64,000 nt of DNA. It comes from Fremontodendron californicum. Its lineage: Eukaryota > Streptophyta > Magnoliopsida > Malvales > Malvaceae. The notes below the pieces were generated by a model. That model did not search any database and was not told the DNA's origin. It was given only the letters and a program-made list of their open reading frames with translations. Both the position numbers and the translations under genes were made by a program. Shown here one piece after another: positions 54,886 to 64,000 of the stretch (position 1 is its first letter; the number at the start of each line of letters is the position of its first letter). Location of the stretch: NCBI GenBank assembly GCA_030761205.1, contig JAULJL010000035.1, positions 18,455,001 through 18,519,000 of the forward strand, in the 5' to 3' direction.

Positions 54886-56405
54886 CTACTATTTTTTTTA
54901 TGAGTCTTTATTATTATTATTATTATTTTTTTGTGTGTTTTAGTTCCTTTTTAATACAATGATGAGATATGAATTACATAAGTCTAAAACAGATTTATTA
55001 GTAAGAAGATTTTCATGAGAATTGAGCTTGATGTCAACCTTTTTATGAGCCAATGTTAATATGATATGTTGATTGAGAAAGAAGCATGTTTAGACTTAAT
55101 CTGACTTGTATAATCATCCTTGTGAGTTTTTGAGCCTATAATGATTGATGCATTATACAAATCAATCTAATTTCTTTCTTGAGTGCTCTTATGATTACAT
55201 GATTCTCTAGAACTTGCTTTAAACCGTTTGAGACTATATTGATACATGTGACAACATGAATATGATAGAGGCATTAGGATTATAACCAGAGCCAAACAGC
55301 CATCCATTATTAATGTTCTAAGAGAACATCCCCACTAGTGAGCCAATTTGAGCCTACATTAAATATGATGTTTTATTGGTAACCACAACTTACACCTAGC
55401 CTAAATATACTTATATCCTTACCCTTGTTCTAAAGATGGATTATATATTTTGAGACATATTGCAAAAAAAAAAAAAACAAGTGATATTTTTAGTTAAAAA
55501 TTTGGGTTAGAAACAAGAAATAAGTGTGGGGGAAAAAGAAAAGAAAAGTCAAGAGAAAAAGAAATGGAATACGGGCAAATACATTCCTATGTAAAAAAAA
55601 AAAATATGAATCATCTCTTGAATTTGTGGAAAAAGAAAAAGATGTTATAAAGTTGTTTAGAATGAAGAAAAGGCCCAACATGAATATCCGGCCTAGGTGA
55701 CTATGTACTTGTAAAGAGTTTTGAGAAGTTTCTTTGTATGATCTTTTTATGTCTCTAAACTTTATGAACTCTTTGGAACCTTTGTGATATCTTTATCCTT
55801 TTGTTCTTCAACCACATTACAAACCCCTTGGCCCCATTACAACCTTGATTAAAGACCTCTTGATTCATGAAGTTGTATGATCTAAATAGTGGAGAATAGG
55901 TGGACAAGCAAGAATATGGTAGAACTGTTTTCATGAGATTGATTGAGTGTAAACACTTCACCACTACTTTAAAGAGTGAAAATCATGAGGGTATCCCATG
56001 TGAGAACTTGAAATTAAATTTGAACATGCACTATTTTGATTAAGATATGTTATGCTAATATTGGCTTAACTCAAACAATTTACATTCAAGCATGATTTTT
56101 TGTGAAATTTTTTAAGCTATTGATTAGTTTATAAGACTTGTTCAAAGATTGTCTCTAATTTGTATTGAAAGGATTAGGAGTAAATATTTTTAGTATATGT
56201 AGTTTATTTATATTTTAGTTTTTCAATGTTTGTGGGTATCGTTCTAGTAAACCCTCACGAGACTAAACTCGTCCACTAGGGACACCTAGGGGTTTAAAGG
56301 CTTGTGTCACATGCTAAGTGCCACCGTGATTTCCTACGAAAGTGGATTAGATTAGATTTTCTTATTTTATTTTTATTGAGTCGTTGCTAGGGACTAGCAA
56401 CAATC
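54886..56405 (+). other. Athila-like 3' non-coding region
   Basis: About 1.5 kb without gene-like frames. Another AAGTGTGGGGGAAAA purine tract lies near 55520. The end, GGGACTAGCAACAATCTAAG and then the purine tract, abuts the 3' LTR. I could not find RT, integrase or an env-like frame in it on either strand. Confidence 0.7.
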
Positions 56406-56406
56406 T

Positions 56407-56419
56407 AAGTGTGGGGGTG
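56407..56419 (+). other. Polypurine tract of the Athila-like element
   Basis: AAGTGTGGGGGTG ends directly at the 3' LTR, as expected for priming of plus-strand DNA. Confidence 0.8.
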
Positions 56420-58313
56420 TGATAACTCGTATAATTATATAGTTTTTAGTTATGTTTTATTATTGTTTTGTGTCAAATACGAGTTATTATTGTTTAGTCT
56501 AATTGTGTTTATGATCTTTTATATTTTTATGTAATTTGGTGTTTTTCACAAGTTTCTTTGAGTGATTTCAGATTACTAGAATTAAGGGCAAATCGAGTTC
56601 AGTTCCAGTTCTGACACCTTTTGCCATATCAGCTATATCTGGAGTTTCACTGAAGCAATAAGGCTGAAATTTGTAGTCGTGCAAAGCTAAGAGGCATATC
56701 TATCTTTTTCATGTTTTACACTTCTTGAAACGGAGTCGTTTTCCCTAGCGAAATCGACCATTAAAGTGGCTGATGTGCAATGACGTCTGTGCTGACCTGT
56801 TTTCGTATTTTGCCCATATCTTCTTATCCACATCAGCAAATGAGCTGATTCAAACGGCTATGGATCCGTAACTGATAGGGGAACATATTTCTAGAAGACC
56901 ATGTGATCAGATCAGGCCTCCAACATTGACGAAATCGACCATCAAGTTGGCTGATCAAAATTGTCATACAATATGACGAAAATTGTTAGAAAAATTCACC
57001 CACCTATTATACCTACCTTTGAAATTTGTAAAGCTTGTCTCTTGTCATTTAGCCCTCCAAAATGTGTATAAATAGAGGGCCTTGGATGATTGTAGAGGAT
57101 CATATTGTACATTGGTAGGATATTAGCCATTGTAATAAAATTCTCTAAGTTTTCTTCTTCTTTCTTTTCTCTAGTTTTCTTTTTCTTTAGAAAGAGCAAG
57201 AGGTTGGATAATTAATATTCTTCTTCTTCTTTCTTTCTTTTATTTCCTTCTTAGATTCTCTTTAATTTTATGTTTATGTTTACAATACCTATGCTAGGTT
57301 AAACTTCTATTTGGTTAAGGGTGATTTCAAAGCTCTAGACATGTTTTGTGATTGATTTTCAGATTCTATCTATCATTAATTTTATATCAAAGTTGCTTAT
57401 GTTCTTCTACAAGAATTGTTCATGATGTTGTCTTGATTTATTTAGGTGTACAACTAGATAGATCTTGATAATTATCTATTGCTAGTCTAGGAGTCTTGAT
57501 CCGTGTAATTGTCTTGATTTCCTATTCATAAGTGGCAATTTGTGATTAATGATTATGGTCAAGTTTTCAATAATTGCAAAGTGGAACATAACCTAAGTTG
57601 AACAATCCGAGCTTATGTGTTTGTTGCTTAGATCAACCTATCTTTCTCATCATAAAGCTGCCATTAAATTGAATTTAGAGAGCTTATTCTAGGTTGTTTA
57701 ATGGTTAGATATTAAATAGAGAGCTTGTTCTATTTAACGACAAACTAAGGAAAGATTGGGATAACAGAGCTTGTTGTTATCTACGGTTGTTAACTTTGAT
57801 AGTTGGTTGATATTGATAGATCTGAAATTGATTCTTAATGATGTCTAGTGGTGGAGAATGAAACCTTAACCATATTTTTCATATTTGATTCTTCTTACTT
57901 GTTTTCTTACTTTTCTAGTTTGCTTATTTTTAAAAGTATATTTATTTTTATTGGCTGGTTATACCGCCTAATTTGTATATTAACTTTGTTTTATTTTTAT
58001 TGGCTGGTTATACCGCCTAATTTGTATATTAACTTTGTTATATTTTTATTGGCTGGTTATACCGCCTAATTTAGTATATATATTTTTATTGGCTGGTTAT
58101 ACCGCCTTGCATCTTATTCTTATTATTTACTTTAGTTTAAATCTGGCTTCAAAAACCCCTTTTCTTTTATTGTTTTCTTTGAACCTAAGTTATAAACTAA
58201 TAACTCATAGATTAAAACCCAATCCCTGAGGACTCGACCCTTGCTAATCATTATACTTACAATTGATCTTTTTAGTGCAAGGTTAAATAAGATACACTCT
58301 TTTGGGTGCATCA
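56420..58313 (+). repeat. 3' LTR of the Athila-like element
   Basis: This is the same length as the 5' LTR and almost identical. The next bases, TGAAT, are the target duplication, after which the copia gag-pol frame resumes. Confidence 0.95.
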
Positions 58314-58318
58314 TGAAT

Positions 58319-61300
58319 GTAGCTCAAGAATCTGAGGGAGAGGAAGACTCTGCATTTACGATTTCCACAACAACAAACTCTTCAAATCAATGGATTCTGG
58401 ATTCCGGATGTTCCTACCACATGTGTCCGAACCGGAAGTGGTTCTCAAACTTCAAGGAGTTTGATGGAGAGATTGTCCTTATGGGCAATGACAATACTTG
58501 TCACACTAGAGGTATTGGAACGATCCGACTAAAAATGCATGACGGTACAATCAGACAACTTACAGATGTAAGGTATGTCCTTGATCTCAAGAAGAACCTC
58601 ATATCACTGGGGGTCTTAGACTCAAATGGTTACAAGATGACCATTCAGAATGGAGTCCTGAAGGTTGTACGTGGAGCATTCTTAGCAATGAAGGGTTCTA
58701 TGAAGGGAAATCTGTATCTCCTTGATGGAGAAACTGTGACCGACAGAGCAGCAGTCTCCCACAACAATGGAGGCGATGAATCTGACACTTCTCGACTTTG
58801 GCACATGCGCTTAGGGCATGTTGGAGAGAAGGCCTTGCAAAACCTGATAAAGCAAGGTGTACTGAAGAATGCCAAAACTGGAAAACTTGATTTCTGTGAG
58901 CATTGCGTCCTAGGCAAGCAAACAAGAGTCAAGTTTGGCACTGCAATTCATCGTACGAGAGCAACATTGGACTACATACACACTGATGTCTGGGGGCCTT
59001 CCAAAAATGCTTCATTGGGAGGTAAACACTATTTTGTGACCTTTATTGATGATTACTCTAGATATGTCTGGGTTTATACTATGAAGCACAAAGATGAAGT
59101 TCTAGATATCTTCGTAAAATTGAAGAAGATGATCGAAACCCAGAGCGGGAGAAAGCTCAAGAGACTAAGATCTGACAACGGTGGAGAATACAAGTCAGAT
59201 CCACTGAAGAAAATCTGTCAGAATGATGGGATAATCCGACACTTCACTGTTCCTGGCACTCCCCAGCAGAATGGAGTTGCAGAAAGGATGAACCGAACTT
59301 TGGTTGATAAAGTTTGCTGCATGTTATCCCAGTCGGGCTTGAGCAAAGCATTTTGGGCGGAGGCTTTATTGTATGCCTCCCACATTATCAACAGACTACT
59401 CTCCACTGCAATTGATGGGAAAACTCCCATAGAGGTGTGGTCCGGACATTCTGCCACTGATTATGATCGGCTTCGTATTTTCGGATGCCCAGCATATTTT
59501 CACGTAAGTGAATCAAAACTGGATCCTAGAGCCAAGAAAGCTGTCTTCTTGGGCTTTAGTGAAGGAGTAAAGGCATTCCGACTGTGGAACCCTGAGTCAA
59601 AGAAAGTCATCGTAAGCCGAGATGTTACCTTTGACGAATCTGTAATGCTGAAACTGTCAACTCCAGAAAATGAGAACCATGATTCTCTAAAGCAGGTGGA
59701 GTTTGAATCAGAAGATGCTGATCAAAATTCTGATGAATCTGAACCAGAATCTGATGACACCTTAACTGAAGTGGAGGATTCATCACCGGAAATCTTTCAG
59801 CAACCTGAAACTATTGCCACCAGCAGACCGAAAAGACATATTCGGAAACCTGCTCGGTACACAGACATGGTGGCATACGCCCTTCTAGTAATTGACGATG
59901 ATGTTCCGACCAATTACAAAGAAGCTGTAAACAGCCCCGAGCATGCCCAGTGGAAGGAGGCGATGGATGAAGAGATGACATCACTTCATCAAAATCAGAC
60001 TTGGAAGTTGGTTCCACTTCCAACACTCAAAAGAACAATTGGGTGCAAATGGGTCTTTGCCAAAAAGGAGGGTGCTACCGGCAAAGACAGCATCAGATAC
60101 AAAGCCAGACTGGTAGCCAAAGGTTACGCTCAAAAAGAAGGAATAGACTACAATGAGGTATTTTCACCTGTTGTTAAGCATGCATCTATTCGGATATTAT
60201 TGGCTTTAGTAGCACAGATGACCTAGAGTTAGTTCAACTTGATGTAAAAACTGCATTCCTCCATGGTTCCTTAGAGGAGGAAATTTATATGACTCAACCA
60301 GATGGTTTTAGAGTCTCCGGTCATGAAGATTGGACATGTAAGTTGAACAGGTCTCTATACGGTCTGAAGCAGTCACCGCGACAGTGGTACAAGCGGTTTG
60401 ACACCTTTATGTTGGATCAGAAGTACACACGCAATCAATTTGATCACTGTGTTTATTTCCGGAAACTCCAAAATGAATCATTTATCTACTTGCTTTTATA
60501 TGTTGATGATATGTTAATTGCATCTATAAGCAAGGTGGAGATCGACAGGCTGAAGGCTCAACTGAGCTCAGAGTTCGAGATGAAGGATCTTGGAGAAGCT
60601 AAGAAAATTCTTGGGATGGAAATCAGCAGAGATAGAAAAAATGGTGTGATCAAATTGACCCAGGCTCAGTATCTGAGCAAAGTACTTCAGAGATTTGGCA
60701 TTAATGATAAGACCAAATCTGTAAGTACTCCTTTAGCGGCACATTTCAAACTCAGTGCATTGATGTCACCAAGTACAGATGGTGAGAAGAGACAGATGGA
60801 TCATGTTCCATATGCCAATGCAGTAGGTGCCCTAATGTATGCAATGGTGTGTACGAGACCTGATATTTCACATGCTGTCAGTATGGTAAGTCGGTACATG
60901 CATAATCCTGGTAAAGGCCATTGGCAAGCTGTGAAGTGGATTCTACGGTACATTCATGGTACTGTGGAAACGGGCTTAAAATTCGAGAGAAGAAAAACTA
61001 TTGATAAGCATCTTGTTGGATATGTGGATTCAGACTATGCTGGAGATCTTGATAAGCGTCGTTCAACTACTGGTTATGTGTTCACCATAACAGGAGGACC
61101 AGTAAGTTGGAGATCAACTTTACAGTCAACGGTAGCTCTGTCTACAACAGAAGCAGAGTACATGGCTGTAACGGAAGCTTTCAAGGAAGCAATTTGGCTT
61201 CAAGGATTGATTGATGATTTCGAGATAGCACAGGAAAAGGTAGATGTTTTCTGCGATAGTCAGAGTGCCATTTGCCTAGCTAAGAACCAAGTTCATCACA

Positions 61301-61476
61301 GTCGGACCAAGCATATTGATGTTCTCTACCACTTTATCCGAGAAATAGTAGATGAAGGAAACATTCTACTACAGAAGATCGGGACTGCAGATAATTCTGC
61401 AGATATGCTAACAAAAATAGTTTCTGGGATCAAGTTTCAACATTGTTTGGACTTGATCAATATCTCTCGAGTTTAA
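58319..61476 (+). pseudogene. Copia 2 protease-integrase-RT-RNase H, one frameshift
   Basis: The frame resumes after the nested element with NVAQESEGEEDSAF. Visible parts: protease LDSGCSYHM, pre-integrase LWHMRLGHVGEKAL, integrase core (HTDVWGPS, IDDYSRYVWVY, RSDNGGEYKSD, TPQQNGVAERMNRT), RT start GCKWVFAKKEG, then a one-base loss near 60217 at the position of LVAQYDLELVQLD. After that the frame is shifted: TAFLHGSLEEEIYM, YVDDMLIAS, then RNase H with DSDYAGDLDKRRSTTGY and STTEAEYMA. The stop is at 61474-61476. This copy cannot make full Pol, although every domain is recognisable. Confidence 0.92.
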
Positions 61477-61546
61477 AGCACCTGAGGAGAATGAAGGAAG
61501 CTCTGATCAGTGAAATCTCTCTGTGGATTCTCGCCAAGGTGGAGAT

Positions 61547-62038
61547 TGTTGAATATGGCTCAAAGTCACCAAAGGTGGCTTACCACCAATAATGGAAGCT
61601 ACCACTTGCAATGGATGGTGGCTACTTTAGCTACCACTTGCAATGGATTGTGGCTACTTTAGCTACCACTTGCAATGTGTTCCCACCATGATAGTTGGTG
61701 GATGGTGGCTATGGTGGCTGCCACTTGCTATGTGTTCACACCATGATATTTTGGCTATAAAAGGCCATGTAGAGTAAGAGAGAAAAAGGAGTGAGAGTTT
61801 AAGAGTTGAAGCAATTACTCTGATTTTATAGAGTAACTTTGGTATTGTGTGAGTTGTGAGTTCAGTGCTAGCATAGCACCTTGAATTCTGTATATGTTTG
61901 TACTCCATCTCCATTAATACAAAGCTTCAAGCTCCTCCCCCCGTGGATGTAAGCACACTTGCTGAACCACGTAAAATATCTGTGTTTTTCAGTGTGTTTA
62001 AATTGGTTTTACTAATCTCGATCTAGTTCCGCACAACA
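61547..62038 (+). repeat. 3' LTR of copia element 2
   Basis: This 492-bp LTR is directly followed by TGACA and the rest of P450 exon 2. Confidence 0.95.
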
Positions 62039-62387
62039 TGACATTCCCAAAGATACCATGTTGCTAGTAAATGCATGGGCAATTCATAGGGACCCAAAGT
62101 TCTGGGACGAAGCAACAAGTTTTAAGCCTGAAAGGTTTAAAAATGGCAAAATTGAGGGTTATAAGCTCCTGCCATTTGGGTTAGGAAGGAGGTTTTGCCC
62201 TGGAATGGATTTAGGCCAACGAGTAGTTGGCTTGGCTTTGGGGTCATTGATTCAATGCTTTGAGTGGAAAAGAGTAAGTGGGAAGAAAATTGACATGACA
62301 GAAGGGAAAGGCGTAAATTTACCCAAAGCTGAACCTTTACAGGCCTTGTGCAAAGCACGCAACATCGCAAAAAAGCTACTATCTTGA

Positions 62388-63060
62388 ACAGTTAAAGTAT
62401 TCAACTATATCTATCTATCTATATATATATATATATATATATATTAAATTGTTATCATGAATTTTTAATCTTTTTATAATGTTTATCTTCGTTTGTAATT
62501 ACATGCCCAAAGATAAGCCTTTAGGGCAAAGCATGCAACATGGAAGTTTACTATATATTTTTCTGATCTTGCCACAAAAATAAGAGTAATTAACAATTCA
62601 TAATAAATCTTGAAAGAAAATCAAAAGATTTCAGTTGCTTAATTATGTCAATAAGCAAACAATCAAGCATGCAAATGCATGGCTCAAAGATCAAACAAAA
62701 TTAATCAAACTTAATTATTTACATATGAGTTGTGTAACTATTGACCAAAATGTATGTAGACCAAGCAAAAAATATTGATATATACCATGATATCATCAAT
62801 ATCATTGACATTGATATGATTAATTAGTTAATTAATGACTTTTTGTATTCAAACAAAAAATAATAGTTTATTATATATGAAAGGAAATTAAATATTGGCA
62901 ATGAAATTGGATTCAAATAACAAGAAAGATTTAGATCATATATGTTGTTTGTTAAACACTTTTTTTCTTCTATTTTCTTTTGTTTACATAATTAAGATAT
63001 TGCATGAGCCTTCCTTAAAAGGACTGCAAGTGTTCCATATAGCAAATTCCTTAAGCTTTG
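62388..63060. other. Intergenic region between P450 copies 2 and 3
   Basis: AT-rich, with a (TA)n/(ATCT)n microsatellite at about 62406-62445. No gene or structured element was recognised. Confidence 0.5.
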
Positions 63061-63070
63061 CATTTTTAGT

Positions 63071-64000
63071 ATGGAAGATAAAGTTGCACTATATTCATTG
63101 TTTTTTCTGCTTTTCATCATTGCTATCAAGCTCTTGCTTAGAACAAGAACCAAACACAAGAATCTACCCCCAAGTCCACCTGCTCTTCCAATTCTAGGCC
63201 ACTTTCATCGATGCCTTTTTCACCCTCTCACAAAAACATGGTCCAATCTTCTCCCTCCAGCTCGGCTCACGCCTTGCCGTCATCGTGTCATCACCCTCCG
63301 CCGTTGAAGAATGTTTCACCAAAAACGATATTGTTTTTGCAAACGGCCCTCTCTTTTGGGGAGGCAAATACATTGGCTACAACTACACCAATGTAGGCTT
63401 AGCTCCATATGGTGATCATTGGCGCAACCTTCGTCGTATATTTCAGACCAATGACGAAACCAGGATTTTATTGATAAAATTTACAGCATTTCTAGCAATG
63501 ATGATGGTTTCGTTAAGGTAAAGTTGAAACCAATGTTGTCAGAATTGACATTTAAAATCATTATGAAAATGATTGCAGGAAAACGAAACAATATTGGGAA
63601 AAAGGTGACATGCTAAATGCATCAATGGATACAATAGTGTCACATGTGCAATTTACTCAACAATCCAAATGCATTAATGGAAAAGAGTAGAGCTGAGCTA
63701 GACTTCCTTGTTGGGGAAGAGAAATTGCTAGACGAAGTTGATCTTCGAAAACTAAATTATTTAAAGAACGTAGTCTCTGAGACCCTTCGAGTAATTAAAC
63801 ACGATAGCAACACTCTTAATCCCCCATATATCCTCCGATCATTGTACCCTGGGAGGGTATCACATTCCTAAAGACACTATGTTGTTAGTCAATACATGTG
63901 CAATTCACAGGGACCCCAAGTTGTGGGATGAACCAATAAGTTTTAAGCTTGAGAGGTTTGGAAATGGAGAAATTGATCATGAAGCTAACTATAAGCTAAT
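63071..64000 (+). pseudogene. CYP81-type P450 copy 3, decayed and running off the window
   Basis: It starts at ATG 63071 (MEDKVALYSL) with a membrane anchor and the hinge PPSPPALPILGH. About six residues after GH are missing relative to the intact copy. A frameshift follows in the region equivalent to RCFFTLSQKYGP, and the protein continues in another frame (AVEECFTKNDIVFA, WGGKYIGYNYT, YGDHWRNLRR). Much of the second half of exon 1 and the intron is absent; exon-2-like sequence (EKSRAELDFLVGEEKLLDEVDL, KNVVSETLR) follows within about 170 bp. PERF-like sequence reads LERF near 63950. The heme region lies beyond the window. It is clearly non-functional. Confidence 0.85.

Larger units (their letters stand above)
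49248..58313 (+). mobile_element. Non-autonomous Athila-like gypsy element carrying a LOG-type gene
   Basis: This 9,066-bp element has 1,894-bp LTRs (TGATAACTCG...GGTGCATCA) and target duplication TGAAT at 49243-49247 and 58314-58318. The primer site TGGCGCCGTTGCCGGGGA (Asp-tRNA type, usual for Athila) is at 51148-51165, and a polypurine tract AAGTGTGGGGGTG precedes the 3' LTR. The interior has a Gag remnant, a Cys-rich frame, a complete LOG-type ORF and then about 2 kb of non-coding 3' modules. There is no protease, RT, RNase H or integrase, so enzymes must come in trans. By eye the LTRs differ at only about six positions (0.3%), making it the youngest element in this nest. Confidence 0.95.
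47284..62038 (+). mobile_element. Ty1-copia LTR retrotransposon 2, inserted in P450 copy 2
   Basis: Two 492-bp LTRs (TGTTGAATATGG...CGCACAACA) are flanked by the target duplication TGACA at 47279-47283 and 62039-62043. The initiator-Met-tRNA-type primer site TGGTATCAGAGC is at 47779-47790, and a CCAAGGTGGAGAT tract precedes the 3' LTR. By eye the LTRs differ at about seven positions (1.4%). Without the nested Athila-like element (49248-58313) and one TGAAT copy it would be about 5.7 kb. Gag-pol is a single frame broken by that insertion and by a one-base loss near 60217. Confidence 0.95.
45464..62387 (+). pseudogene. CYP81-type P450 copy 2, split in exon 2 by nested retrotransposons
   Basis: Exon 1 is 45464-46351 and exon 2 begins at 47019. 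Exon 2 is interrupted at 47283 and resumes at 62044, ending at TGA 62385-62387. The frame is continuous across the insertion site once the element and one TGACA copy are ignored, giving a length of about 498 residues. I found no other stop or frameshift, so insertion appears to be the only lesion. The proline hinge (PPCPPTLPILGH), WRNLRR, ETLR, PERF and the heme loop FGLGRRFCPG are all visible. The I-helix motif reads GGTNT instead of GGTDT. Three residues are missing before RPYFW compared with the intact copy. Intron 1 (46352-47018) is 667 bp, against 111 bp in the intact gene. Confidence 0.93.

Noticed and set aside
54886..56405. Possible env-like gene in the Athila-like 3' region
   Set aside because: No frame longer than about 70 codons and no membrane-protein pattern on the plus strand; only purine tracts and AT-rich sequence.

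Overview
This is a plant nuclear window, almost certainly from a eudicot. It holds spliced cucumisin-type subtilase and CYP81-type P450 genes, Ty1-copia and Ty3-gypsy elements with plant-type primer sites, a plant LINE, a CACTA element and MITEs. The mix would suit a Malvaceae genome such as cotton, but I cannot prove the genus from sequence alone. There are no bacterial operons, CRISPR arrays, rRNA genes or tRNA genes.

Layout. 1-767 is unassigned AT-rich DNA. 768-6550 is an inactivated full-length LINE with a 14-bp target duplication. 7.07-7.95 kb is a degenerate AT-rich tandem repeat, and 8270-8825 is a Mutator-like MITE. 9344-19600 is a cucumisin-like subtilase pseudogene. Its last exon is split by a 7-kb Ty1-copia element (12368-19343, TSD CATAC), which is itself split by a 2-kb CACTA element (13394-15366, TSD ATA). 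21596-36084 is a young 14.5-kb Ty3-gypsy element of the Tat/Ogre type (TSD TTTAC). It has open gag and pol frames, a second (archaeal-type) RNase H, and a long antisense plant-mobile-domain ORF. 36416-40142 is an apparently intact nine-exon subtilase gene. 41849-43474 is an intact two-exon CYP81-type P450 gene. 43.7-44.6 kb is a LINE fragment. 45464-62387 is a second CYP81-type gene split by a Ty1-copia element (47284-62038, TSD TGACA). That copia is split by a 9-kb Athila-like gypsy element (49248-58313, TSD TGAAT). 63071-64000 is a decayed third P450 copy running off the window.

The main discovery candidate is inside the Athila-like element. It has no reverse transcriptase or integrase. It carries only a Gag remnant, a basic Cys-rich reading frame, and a complete intronless ORF (53657-54304) for a LONELY GUY (LOG)-type protein, the family that releases active cytokinin bases from their nucleotides. 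The cargo lies between two diverged copies of the element's own 3' non-coding module. The element's two 1,894-bp LTRs differ at only about six positions, so this copy moved very recently and must have used enzymes supplied in trans.

How the parts relate. The two subtilases are tandem paralogues, one functional-looking and one dead. The three P450 copies are also a local tandem array: one intact, one interrupted only by the nested transposons, one decayed. LTR divergence agrees with the nesting: the Athila-like element (about 0.3%) is younger than the copia it sits in (about 1.4%). All coordinates, splice sites and LTR comparisons were read by eye; no alignments or database searches were run.
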